A stretch of DNA of 64,000 nucleotides from Colwellia sp. GTDB lineage: Bacteria; Pseudomonadota; Gammaproteobacteria; Enterobacterales; Alteromonadaceae. The notes beneath the pieces were generated by a model that searched no databases, was not told where the DNA came from, and saw only the letters and a program-made list of their open reading frames with translations. The stretch lies in contig NZ_JABSPA010000002.1 of NCBI RefSeq assembly GCF_013214175.1, positions 620,001 through 684,000 of the forward strand, read 5' to 3'. This document shows positions 15,301 through 25,500 of the stretch, in pieces. Every line of letters starts with the position of its first letter. Position 1 is the first letter of the stretch. The position numbers and the translations under genes are program-made.

Positions 15301-17426
15301 ATCCAGATGCGGTCGATGTTAAATTATTTATTAATAATATTGAAAATAAAACGGTTACCGTGTCAGGAGTCAATGGTACCAGTACAAGTTACTCCCATAC
15401 TAGCGTGGGCAATGCTGAGTTAAGTTTAGATCAAACCTATGAATGTATAAATGGTTCTCCTACTGATTGTGATGTCACTTTTGCTGATGCAGGCTTTAGG
15501 TTTATCAGTACAGCGGGAACGAGTTTACCTATTCAGCTTGCAGGTAAACCATCAAACATTGGCTTTAATGCAGATATTTTAAAAGTTGAAGCTGTCAAAA
15601 CTGATAACTCAGGAGCTTGTGCTCCATTATTGGTGACAGGTGAAAGTATAGATATGGCTGCGACTTATCAATCACCAATATCAGGTACACAAGCCGTTAA
15701 TATCGCAGGACAGAATATCGGTACGGCTGTTAGTGGTACTGCATTTGATAGTTTACCCTTTACCTCGGTTCTCTTAAATTTTGGCAGTGATACTCAAAAT
15801 AGCGCTGAATATATATTTAATTATCCTGATGCTGGTTCCGTAGTTTTAAATGCCCGTTATGAGTTACCTGATGATGATGGTAATCCTTCAGGTAATTTCA
15901 TTAAAGGTACCTCTAACTCTATAGTTGTTCGTCCGTTTGCTTTTGATATGTTTATTGAAACTAACTTAGATAATTCAGATTTAGGGTATAAAGTTAATCC
16001 AGCGACAACGAGTGCTACGGGTGATATTTTTACCGTAGCAGGGCAAAGTTTATTAATTACTTATCGCGCGGTAGCTTGGAAAGCAGGTGATGATACTGAT
16101 GCCAATGGTATGCCTGATGAAGATGAAATTTCAGCTTCTAATGTTACAACGACTAATTACACTAATGAAATTTTAACAAGTTTAAACTATAACGAAGTAG
16201 CGCCGATTGGTGGTATTACAGACGCGTTAGATATCTTAGATACCACAGCACAATTTATTAATGGAACTAAAACCGATAAAATCAGCTATGACGAAGTGGG
16301 GATTGTTTCACTTACCGCTAGGCGTAATAAATACTTATTGATAGATGGTGTTGATATCGAGGGGTATGCACCTTATGTTGGCCGTTTTATCCCTAATAAT
16401 TTTAAAGTTACCCAGCTTATTGATGGCGATATATGGGCGTATTGTAATTCTAGTGTTATGCAAACTGAAAGTATACCTTTTGCCTATAGTGGGCAAATGC
16501 TTGTTAATGATTCAAGCAGTGGCGCATTAGTTTATGAGGTTACACCTGGTTTTATTATTGAAGCACGCAATAAAAAAGATGAACTCACTCAAAATTATAT
16601 TGATACTTTTTTTAAACTTACGGATGCTTCTTTTACACGTTTGACTTTACAGTACGCTAATAACAATCCTATTTTAGCGCCCATTGAAGATGCTACTACT
16701 CCAGGAAAAGACCCATTAACTAAGGTAAGGTTAACGGCAAATTTAGGTGATGGTAGTTTTGATGATGATAAAGGGGTAATTACTTATAGTTATCATAATA
16801 ATGATAACTATATTTATGCCCACGAAAGTAATAGTGAGGTTATCGAGTTTCCAGCGGATATAGATTTATCCATGGTATCAATTATTGATGGTGATACTGT
16901 TGTTACTCAAGATGAAGATAACGATGTTAGTAATGGTATATTTACCTTAAACCCAACGGCACCAAAAATTCGTTTTGGTCGCGCTCAACTTGAAAACAGC
17001 TATGGACCAGATACATCAGACTTACCGCAAACGTTATCAATTAACTATTTTACAGCAAACGGTTATGTGCTTAGTGCAACTGATACCTGTACTCTCTATA
17101 ATTCTACGAATATTGCGTTAACTAATATTGATTTAGGTGAATCAAAAACCGCAGTGAAAACCCTTGTGGATGGTAAATTTACAGATGAATTACCTTTCGG
17201 TGAAACCCGCAGCATTATACTAACGGCGCCAACAACGGGCCCAACTGATATCAATATTGGGCAAGTAGAAGTTATTTATACTATCAGCGAATGGCTGCAA
17301 TACGATTGGGCTTATGACACTGAAGGAGTAGATGGTCTTTTTAACGATAATCCACGCGCAGTTGCTACCTTTGGCATTTATCGCGGTAATGACCGTATTA
17401 TTTACCAGCGTGAGATAGAAAAATAA
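12375..17426 (+). CDS. mshQ: MSHA giant exoprotein MshQ with two LamG domains
   Basis: A 1683-residue secreted protein with a signal peptide (about 1-24). Two related beta-rich segments follow (about 57-203 and 295-475) with repeated phrases such as GDYFIDTLILGK/GDYYIKKIKTK and VRIYANS/VRIFIRD, an internal duplication. Two LamG/concanavalin-like domains follow (about 482-690 and 704-938), each with the WHHM or WYYL...LYIDG/IYVDG pattern and a closing DE(F/V)xVYxxxL strand. The last 740 residues resemble the conserved MshQ C-terminal region (DUF6701-like). MshQ is the large, probably pilus-associated or tip adhesin-like last gene of msh loci. LamG domains suggest glycan binding (inference). 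It directly abuts mshP. Confidence 0.87.
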   Translation: MLSRLYLLLILMFTLGLVSPANALEQCLAIFPDVEQEFGPQLTLPNFESSDEDISDLSGSNLSLVEGQYKDIVVTGEGLAFFATLGGAYSITKLDVGEKSTVIFVGGDYFIDTLILGKETTLAVTGSDTVRIYANSISIDEEVHINDANGSLIMVSYGDISAGEKLHFTGVMYAQEELDFGEESVIVGSITADEVDIDSPTSSSYQESSITGADFNGMCDVPSTTPIDYCETTFINGATSFTSNGKIEYQNNPIIYNDRNGVLAAKELDPLGGNPSLICDGFGSCTSSGTPTQSLDLGSFVNSNDNTALTISSAVTLGIGNYNTDSFGNITIENGGNLNFSANYGTYYIKNLTVLDGEPNNSSATINLSPGDYYIKKIKTKLNTTFNIIGDGAVRIFIRDNSNFEGNTRVNISGAPENFLVYGFKNINIKNTSEFYGLIYSKTKAELKNSVKLTGAISANTVKLKNTSQIYYTCAAIPQVQPILNFRFDECSYSGVAGEVIDQIGNYSGQSFGSMDTNTGGQIARFSDIYLEDHHIETSVPLPASYSVSTWFKKPNSNSDSPYFALGAMQNGGDLLYVDRTNNWRWGIYNPNTGTSNGSFSFATLDNNWHHMTLVYSGGGTQLYIDGVFTDSVNRAPAGTLKYIGTSFDDVNSNNPQGFRAPLDEFLVYDVALSAADILSIYDNQLAGNNYDASVRAPVSCSTLLAFYQFEQTDFTSQIDDTSGLNNHAENIFGGLSTPDGKYCRGFESESRNDYNGITDAFRSSLDVNDDIGLQGTISFWFNSRIDWNQGQERVLFDASIGNSVSDKYFVLEIQQDGRLKFAFEDSADTDFNLVESSTNNRTADTWYYLTVTWDYLANDFAIYVDGTLQIQQSRNTNGAMGELNQIVFGDNASNYTQTGNSNIASPYSSRGNYDEVRVYNSVLTSVEIQADMNQSFGCNVIDHFEINTLNAQGLTCEADQIIIRACADASCSTVNPDAVDVKLFINNIENKTVTVSGVNGTSTSYSHTSVGNAELSLDQTYECINGSPTDCDVTFADAGFRFISTAGTSLPIQLAGKPSNIGFNADILKVEAVKTDNSGACAPLLVTGESIDMAATYQSPISGTQAVNIAGQNIGTAVSGTAFDSLPFTSVLLNFGSDTQNSAEYIFNYPDAGSVVLNARYELPDDDGNPSGNFIKGTSNSIVVRPFAFDMFIETNLDNSDLGYKVNPATTSATGDIFTVAGQSLLITYRAVAWKAGDDTDANGMPDEDEISASNVTTTNYTNEILTSLNYNEVAPIGGITDALDILDTTAQFINGTKTDKISYDEVGIVSLTARRNKYLLIDGVDIEGYAPYVGRFIPNNFKVTQLIDGDIWAYCNSSVMQTESIPFAYSGQMLVNDSSSGALVYEVTPGFIIEARNKKDELTQNYIDTFFKLTDASFTRLTLQYANNNPILAPIEDATTPGKDPLTKVRLTANLGDGSFDDDKGVITYSYHNNDNYIYAHESNSEVIEFPADIDLSMVSIIDGDTVVTQDEDNDVSNGIFTLNPTAPKIRFGRAQLENSYGPDTSDLPQTLSINYFTANGYVLSATDTCTLYNSTNIALTNIDLGESKTAVKTLVDGKFTDELPFGETRSIILTAPTTGPTDINIGQVEVIYTISEWLQYDWAYDTEGVDGLFNDNPRAVATFGIYRGNDRIIYQREIEK

Positions 17427-17450
17427 ATTAGTTTTATCAGTCGCATTATG

Positions 17451-17478
17451 AAATGAGACTAGCGTCTCATTTTTTTTT
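17451..17478 (+). terminator. Terminator at the end of the MSHA locus
   Basis: AAATGAGAC, loop TAGC, GTCTCATTT and a run of T residues directly follow mshQ. This marks the end of the msh transcription unit before mreB. Confidence 0.92.
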
Positions 17479-17582
17479 GCGCTTCTTTAGTGCTTTCTTT
17501 TAAAAAAGCAACACATTAACTAAATACTAAGGTATGATTATCCGATCTGTTATTCGCATCTTAACAGCGTCTATTTAATTAG

Positions 17583-18650
<1,068 letters not shown>

Positions 18651-18824
18651 TCGTTGGAAGTTTTTATTGCTACTTAGTCCAATTACTTCGGTAAAAGTAC
18701 TCATTGACTAGCGTCAACTCCGTGCTATTGCCTTGTACTTGGATTAACTAGCTGCAAAAACATCTCAGCTTAACTTTCTTTTTTTACTGTTGTTTTTTCA
18801 CAGTACCCTTCATAACTGACTTTT

Positions 18825-19724
18825 ATGAACCCAATCTTTAATCAAGGCACATCCCCAGCACACCGACTTATCTTGGTACTTTTCTGCTCGGCGGCCTTGA
18901 TTTTTTTCGACCATAAAATGGCAAGTTTTGAAACCGCCCGTGGTTATTTACAGTCGTTAGTGAGTCCTTTGCAATATATGGCTAATGCGCCTAAGCAAAT
19001 GATGACTTGGGCTGCAGAAAATATCGTTATTCGTCAGCAATTGATGAAAGAGAATCAAGCCTTTCGTGAAAATGAACTGTTTTTCCATGAACAAGGGATG
19101 CAGCTGAGTATGGTTCGACAAGAAAATGAACGCTTACGCTCATTACTTTCCTCTCCAGTTCGCGATGAAATAAAAAAAATGTTTGCCGAAATCCTCTCGG
19201 TAGATAGCGACCCTTATTCCCATCAAGTGGTGATTAACCGTGGTGCTAATGATGGTGTCTACGAAGGTCAGCCGGTCCTAGATGAAAAGGGCATTGTTGG
19301 GCAAATACTGCATGTCGGTGTTAGTAGCTCCCGAGTGATTTTAATAAGTGATATTTCTCATGCTATTCCAGTGCGTATTCAACGTAACGGCATAAGGCTT
19401 ATTGCCTCGGGTAGTGGCCAAATTGATCGTCTTATTCATAACTTTGTGCCACACAGTGCCGATATAAAAGAAGGTGATTTATTAGTTACCTCAGGTTTAG
19501 GTGGTAAATACCCAGAAGGTTATCCAGTATCTCGCGTAGTATTTGTGCGCACCGATGAGTCACGCGAATTTGCCACTATTTATAGCAAGCCAGTCGCGCA
19601 AATCGATAGGTTACGTTATATGTTATTGCTTTCTAAAGAAGAGTCTAACAAGCAGTCATCATCACCTTCAGTTAATGATGCTAACTCTGCCAAGAGTATT
19701 AAAGCAATTGCGGGTAAATCCTAA
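18825..19724 (+). CDS. mreC: Rod-shape determining protein MreC
   Basis: A 299-residue bitopic protein with one N-terminal membrane helix (about 13-30), a coiled coil rich in Glu, Gln and Leu (about 65-110), and the beta-domain with the family motif VVINRGANDGVYEGQPVLDE (about 128-147). MreC links cytoplasmic MreB to periplasmic PBP2/RodA activity. The C-terminal tail after about 275 is Ser/Asn/Lys-rich and probably disordered. Its stop overlaps the mreD start by one base (TAATG). Confidence 0.96.
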   Translation: MNPIFNQGTSPAHRLILVLFCSAALIFFDHKMASFETARGYLQSLVSPLQYMANAPKQMMTWAAENIVIRQQLMKENQAFRENELFFHEQGMQLSMVRQENERLRSLLSSPVRDEIKKMFAEILSVDSDPYSHQVVINRGANDGVYEGQPVLDEKGIVGQILHVGVSSSRVILISDISHAIPVRIQRNGIRLIASGSGQIDRLIHNFVPHSADIKEGDLLVTSGLGGKYPEGYPVSRVVFVRTDESREFATIYSKPVAQIDRLRYMLLLSKEESNKQSSSPSVNDANSAKSIKAIAGKS

Positions 19725-20203
19725 TGTTTAGTAATAATGGTTTTATTATTCTGCTAACTTTGCTTATCGCATTGATGGCCAGCATTACCCCTATGCCACT
19801 TAGTGTCGATGCTTTTCGCCCTGATTGGGTACTCATTGTTTTAGTCTACTGGTGCTTAGCTTTACCGAATAAAGTAAACATTATTACCGCTTGGGTGATG
19901 GGCTTTATTCTTGATGTATTACTTGGTTCCGTGCTTGGCGTTCACGCCTGTGCAATGGCTTTATCTGTTTATATTGTTGTCGTTAATTTTCAAAAAATTA
20001 GAAATTTTTCAGTTTGGCAGCAAGCACTCATTATTGGTGTACTTTCAGCACAATATCATCTGGTTGTTTTTTGGCTACAACGTTTCTTAAGTGATGTGGT
20101 TTTCCTGCCGAATTATTTATATCCAGTGTTAACGACTATAGTCTTGTGGCCTTGGGTATTTTTATTGTTACGCCGTGTTCGTCGTCACTTTCGTATTAAA
20201 TAA
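19724..20203 (+). CDS. mreD: Rod-shape determining protein MreD
   Basis: A 159-residue integral membrane protein with about five or six hydrophobic helices and no large loops, matching the usual MreD size (about 160). The segment PLSVDAFRPDWVLIVLVYWC near the N-terminus and the DVLLGSVLGVHA motif are typical of MreD. It forms the MreCD complex of the rod system. It is coupled to mreC by a one-base overlap. Downstream lies a tract of 15-base repeats. Confidence 0.95.
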   Translation: MFSNNGFIILLTLLIALMASITPMPLSVDAFRPDWVLIVLVYWCLALPNKVNIITAWVMGFILDVLLGSVLGVHACAMALSVYIVVVNFQKIRNFSVWQQALIIGVLSAQYHLVVFWLQRFLSDVVFLPNYLYPVLTTIVLWPWVFLLLRRVRRHFRIK

Positions 20204-20204
20204 C

Positions 20205-20312
20205 GGTGTATCAAGTAACTACGTTTTAAATAGCGATGTTTTAAATAACAATGTTTCAAGTAATCATGCATTAAGTAACAGAGCGCTATCTAGTAACTAA
20301 CAATAAGTAAGC
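20205..20312 (+). repeat. Degenerate 15-bp-period tandem repeat after mreD
   Basis: Seven consecutive units follow a consensus close to xATGTTTTAAGTAAC: GGTGTATCAAGTAAC (20205), TACGTTTTAAATAGC, GATGTTTTAAATAAC, AATGTTTCAAGTAAT, CATGCATTAAGTAAC, an 18-base unit from 20280 and TAACAATAAGTAAGC. Because the period is a multiple of three, one frame reads as five-residue repeats (GVSSN, YVLNS, DVLNN, NVSSN, HALSN) up to a TAA at 20298. That frame is offset by one from mreD and has no evident start. Confidence 0.75.
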
Positions 20313-20368
20313 AGCACATAATCCGACATTTCTTCAAGGGCTAGCTACAACAGCAGTAAATAATTTTT

Positions 20369-20998
20369 ATGACAAACCCTATAGCTAATTCAAAAAATAC
20401 TAGTCAAAAGCTAATTTTAGCTTCGCAATCGCCAAGACGTAGGCAGTTGTTAGCTCAATTAGGCTATCAATTTACCGTACAGGTCAGTGATATTGATGAG
20501 ACAGTAGCAGATACTGAAACCGCTTATGATTATGTACTACGCTTAGCCAAGCAAAAAGCGCAACATATACAGGATTTATTGCCTGAAGCGGAGCAAATCA
20601 ACAGCCAGGTGTTAGGCTCAGATACTTGTGTGGTATTAAATGGCCAGATTTTAGGTAAGCCTGATAACGAAGCCGATTGTATTAAGACTTTATCGCTATT
20701 ATCCAATAATCAGCACCAAGTATTAACGGCCGTTGCCTTAGCTAGCCAAGCAGGAGTGCAAGGGCAGGTAATTACCACCGATGTCGTTTTTAAAACGCTG
20801 ACAACAGCAGAGATTAAAGCTTACTGGTTAACCGGTGAGCCGCAAGATAAAGCGGGTTGTTATGGTATTCAAGGGATTGCCGGACAGTTTGTTAAATCCA
20901 TTAACGGTAGCTACTCAGCTGTAGTGGGTTTACCGTTATATGAAACAGCCCAACTGCTGGCTAAGGCCGGATTTATTGGCGCTATTCATGCAAAATAA
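20369..20998 (+). CDS. maf: Maf-family nucleotide pyrophosphatase
   Basis: A 209-residue Maf/YhdE-type protein opens with the phosphate-binding SQSPRRRQLLAQLG motif (about 20-33) and has the catalytic SDTCVVLNGQILGKP segment (about 90-104) and GCYGIQGIAG near the C-terminus. YhdE-type Maf proteins hydrolyse dTTP, UTP and modified pyrimidine nucleotides to monophosphates, a house-cleaning role; YhdE is the member encoded between mreD and rng, as here. The gene lies 22 bases before rng and is probably co-transcribed with it. Confidence 0.95.
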   Translation: MTNPIANSKNTSQKLILASQSPRRRQLLAQLGYQFTVQVSDIDETVADTETAYDYVLRLAKQKAQHIQDLLPEAEQINSQVLGSDTCVVLNGQILGKPDNEADCIKTLSLLSNNQHQVLTAVALASQAGVQGQVITTDVVFKTLTTAEIKAYWLTGEPQDKAGCYGIQGIAGQFVKSINGSYSAVVGLPLYETAQLLAKAGFIGAIHAK

Positions 20999-21020
20999 TT
21001 TATTGAAGTAAGGGCTATAT

Positions 21021-22478
21021 ATGAGTGCCGAGTTATTAATTAATGTTACTCCTAGTGAAACACGTGTTGCTTTGGTGGAAAATGGTTCACTGCAAGAAGT
21101 GCATATTGAGCGTCAAGGCAAGCGTGGCATTGTTGGCAATGTTTATTTAGGTAAAGTGATTCGTGTTTTACCGGGTATGCAAGCCGCTTTTATTGATATT
21201 AATTTAGAAAAAGCGGCGTTTTTGCACGCTTCTGATATTAAAAGTAAACTTATTTTAAATGAAGATAATGAGCAAGTAGCCGATATTCGATCCTTAGTGC
21301 ACGAAGGGCAGAAAATTATGGTGCAAGTGGTTAAAGATCCGCTTGGCTCGAAAGGCGCTCGATTAACTACAGATATAACCATAGCTTCACGTTATTTAGT
21401 GTTGATGCCTCACTCTCAACATGCAGGTATTTCATTACGCATTGAAGATGAGAAAGAGCGTGAACGACTAAAAGATATTGTTAGCCCCTATTGTGATGAG
21501 CAACAAGGCTTTATCGTCAGAACCGCAGGTGAAGGTGCCGGCGAGCTTGAGCTACAACATGATGCCGAGTTCTTACGCAGAGTATGGCAAAAAGTATTAA
21601 CCCGTAAACAACGTAAACAAACCAAGTTACCTTTATATCAAGATTTGTCATTGTCATTTCGCGTACTGCGAGATTTTGTTGGTATTGAATTAGAACGTAT
21701 TCGGGTTGACTCTAATCTTACTTACCAAGAGTTGGAGGTTTTTACCAAAGAATTTGTCCCTGAATTGACGCCACTGTTAGAATATTACCCAGGTGAACGT
21801 CCTATTTTTGACTTGTTTTCTGTCGAGAACGAAATTCAGCGAGCATTGCATCGTAAAATAGAGCTTAAATCGGGTGGCTATTTGATCATAGATCAAACCG
21901 AAGCTATGACTACCATAGATATCAATACCGGCGCTTTTGTTGGTCATCGTAACTTAGCTGATACTATTTTTAGTACCAATATTGAAGCGACTCAAGTTAT
22001 TGCCAGGCAGCTAAGGTTAAGAAACCTCGGTGGTATTATCATTGTCGATTTTATCGATATGCACAATGAAGATCATAAACGTCGGGTATTACACAGCCTA
22101 GATACGGCGATGAGTAAAGATAAAGTAAAATACAGCCTACATGGCTTCTCAGCTCTTGGTTTAGTTGAGATGACACGGCAACGAACCCGCGAAAGCTTAG
22201 AACATGTATTGTGTGGTGAATGTCCACTTTGTACTGGCCGTGGCCACCTTAAAACAGTAGAAACAGTCTGCTTTGAAGTCCTTAGAGAAATCGTTCGGGT
22301 AAATCGTGCCCATGACGCAGATAAATTCACTGTCTATGCTTCAAGTGCGGTTAGTGAGTCTTTGCTTAATGATGAATACCATAACTTAGCTGAAGTTGAA
22401 GTTTTTATTGGTAAGGTGATTAAAGTACAAGCCGAACCCATGTATAATCAGGAACAATTTGACGTTGTTATGATGTAA
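21021..22478 (+). CDS. rng: Ribonuclease G
   Basis: A 485-residue RNase E/G family endonuclease. An N-terminal S1-type RNA-binding segment (GNVYLGKVIRVLPGMQAAFIDI-like, about 35-60) precedes the catalytic DNase-I-like region with RNLGGIIIVDFIDM (Asp residues that hold Mg) and the zinc-link CGECPLCTGRG (about 400). RNase G matures the 5' end of 16S rRNA and trims some mRNAs. At this length it lacks the long C-terminal scaffold of RNase E. The ribosome binding site AAGGG precedes the ATG. Confidence 0.97.
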   Translation: MSAELLINVTPSETRVALVENGSLQEVHIERQGKRGIVGNVYLGKVIRVLPGMQAAFIDINLEKAAFLHASDIKSKLILNEDNEQVADIRSLVHEGQKIMVQVVKDPLGSKGARLTTDITIASRYLVLMPHSQHAGISLRIEDEKERERLKDIVSPYCDEQQGFIVRTAGEGAGELELQHDAEFLRRVWQKVLTRKQRKQTKLPLYQDLSLSFRVLRDFVGIELERIRVDSNLTYQELEVFTKEFVPELTPLLEYYPGERPIFDLFSVENEIQRALHRKIELKSGGYLIIDQTEAMTTIDINTGAFVGHRNLADTIFSTNIEATQVIARQLRLRNLGGIIIVDFIDMHNEDHKRRVLHSLDTAMSKDKVKYSLHGFSALGLVEMTRQRTRESLEHVLCGECPLCTGRGHLKTVETVCFEVLREIVRVNRAHDADKFTVYASSAVSESLLNDEYHNLAEVEVFIGKVIKVQAEPMYNQEQFDVVMM

Positions 22479-22527
22479 TGCCCCAGCACGATTACAGCAT
22501 AACAAATATAGGACTATCTAAGCTTTA

Positions 22528-25500
22528 ATGAGTATTGTAAGCACTTCTAATCGTTGGCTAAATCGCCTTTATAAAACAGTTGCCATCTTATTGGTGCTGT
22601 TAGCGGTATTAATTAGTGCCTTTCGTTTATTTTTACCTTATGTGCAGCATTACAAGATCCCTCTGCAAGATTATTTAAACGAAATATCGCAAACGAATAT
22701 TTCCATTGGCAGCTTAAGTATGACTTGGCAGCAGTCAGGGCCTATTCTTGTTATTGGTGATGTGCAAATACTTGAAACTGAAAGGGCTTCTGTCTTTATT
22801 AAACGACTTGAATTGCAAGTTGATTTTTGGCGCTCTCTGACAGAACAAAGCCTTATCACTAAAAACCTAATTCTTTCCGGTGCTCAAGTTGATATCTCCC
22901 AAAGCTTGTGGCTATCATCAAAAGAAGACAATATCCCCGAGATCGTCGATACAAAAAATGAAGCCAATGATATTGAAGTTATCAGTAATCTTTTTCTGCA
23001 TAGTATAAAGCGCTTTTCTATTCGTGAAAGCCAATTGACGGTTCGAAATAAGGCGATTGCCCGTAACATTGGCCTCAATCAATTAGATTGGTTAAATACC
23101 GATGGGCGTCATCAAGGACAAGGCAGTGTGGTCTTAAATGGCTTAAGTTCGAATAATTTACAGTTGAAGGTAGATTTGCAAGGAGAGCAGGGTCGTACTT
23201 TATCTGGACAAGTTTACTTACAAGCAAATCATATCGATATAACTCCCTGGTTAGATAGTGTTTTAGTACTTGAAGATGATAAAACTAAAACCGATATTAA
23301 TTTTTCCGCTTGGTTACGTGTCAATAACGGTGAGTATGATCGCTTACAAATAGATATCGCACAAAGCAGTATGAATTGGTTATTTGACCAAAAGCAGCAA
23401 AAGCTGATTTTAAATAACGGGCAAGTATTACTGGTTAAAGGTAAGGCAGAGCAAAGTTTTAAGCTGTATAGTACGCCGTTATCATTACAGTTTAACGAAC
23501 AAGCACCTCAACAATTTACCGCTATGCTAGCGAAGCAGGGCGATGATTTTTCACTACACCTCTCCGAAATAGATGTTGCTATGTTAGCGCAATTAGCGCC
23601 GTTAATCGTGGCGAAAAAAGCAACACGTAACGTGCTAGCAGATATGAGTTTAACGGGGAAAGTTGAAAATCTACATATTCGTAGAGATAATGACGAGCTG
23701 CAAATACTGACAAGTTTTACCTCATTTAATAACAACTTTAGTCACGGTATACCGGGCTTAGAAAATGTTTCTGGCAAGCTAAGTTTTGTTGGCAATTATC
23801 TATCTGTTGATTTTAACGCCGAGCAGGGTAAGTTAGATTTTGATAAGTTGTTTGTACAAGCCTTTCCCTATCAAGGTTTATCAGGACAGCTCAATGCAGA
23901 ATTTGATGATAAGGGTTGGGCATTAACGGTTGAAAAATTTGATTTTACTTCAAAAGAAATTAACTTATCGGCACAAATAAAAGTCGAGGCGCCGCTTGAT
24001 GGCGAAGTGAAGCTAGCGCTACTGGCTAATGTCTCCAATGCCAATGCGGGCTTGGTGGGCCGTTACTTACCTTTACCTATTATGAGTGATAACTTAGTTA
24101 GCTATCTTAATTCCGCGGTTGTCTCTGGTCGTGTTGAAAATGCCCAGATCTTAATAAATGGTCCTATCAGTCGTTTTCCTTTCACCGATGGTAGTGGTAT
24201 TTTTGTTGTTGATGCCGAATTAAGTAAATCTGAGTTTAAGTTTGTTGAAAACTGGCCAGCCATCACTGACTTTGTTGCTAATTTAAACTTCACTAATAAT
24301 TCTATGTTAATTACCGGTCGAGGGGGAAAATTGACCGGCTTGGATGTAACTGGAGTGCGTGCAGGTATTGCTGATTTAGCCCATGGCCAAATTTTAACGG
24401 TAGATGCAGAGATAAAACCAACAGAACCGCGCTTTATTGGCGATTTGATGAATCAAAGCCCATTTAAAGGTAGCGTTGGTAGTGTTTTAGAGCAATTAAA
24501 AGTAACGGGTGAGGTCAGTGGCGAGTTTCATTTAAATTTACCACTGAACGATAATGAAAAAGCATTGGCAAGTGGTACTATCGACTTTGCTAATAATAAG
24601 GCTAGTTTGCAAACACCGCAGATGAATTTTACTGAGGTTAACGGTCAATTAAGTTTTAGTAATGATAAAATTAGTACTAAAAATTTAACCCTTGTTTGGC
24701 AAGGTTTACCTATTGCCCTTGATATTACTGGCATGGACAAAGCTGATTATTACGATACTGATATTAAACTTTCTGCTTTATGGCAAGAAGGGCAATGGTT
24801 GGCTAATGTACCGCAGCAATTACAACGATATACCCAAGGTGAACTGCCATGGCAAGGGGATTTATCCTTACACCAGCACCACCAAGGTGGCTTTTCTTAC
24901 AATGCCAATTTTTATTCTGACTTAAATAAAACTCAGTTATTGTTACCGCCACCTTATGATCGTAGCGAAAAACAAGAAAATCACTTATCGGTGCAAATTA
25001 ATGGTCAGATGGAGCAGTCTAAAGTCGTGCTCAATTATGGCGATAAAATGCAATTCTCCGGCTTATTAGAGCACGACACTACGGCATTCACTCGTGCTAA
25101 TTTGATGCTGGGTCAAGGCACTATGGCATTGGCAAGTGACGGATTTCATATAACGACTAAGTTAGATCAAGCAGATTTTTCATTATGGCAACCACTGATC
25201 AGCGATATTCTCGACAGTATTAATCAACCAACTATAAGCACAAGCACAAGTATAACTGCAGCTACAGAGTTAGAAAATACTACGCCTTTTTTAGCGAAAC
25301 CTAAAAGAATAAGAGGCTCAATTGGTCAGTTAAAAATACTAGGCCAGCAGCTCAATAATGTTTCTTTTAACTTGTTAGATAAGCCTGAGTGGTGGCTATT
25401 ACAACTGGATGCCAAAGAAACTCGTAGCCAAATAAAAATTTATCCCGATTGGCTAGCCCAAGGTTTAGATATCAATGCTGAATTTTTAAAACTGACACTA

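Noticed and set aside
20205..20312. CRISPR array.
   Set aside because: The units are 15 bases, contiguous and degenerate with no spacers; this is a tandem minisatellite-like tract.
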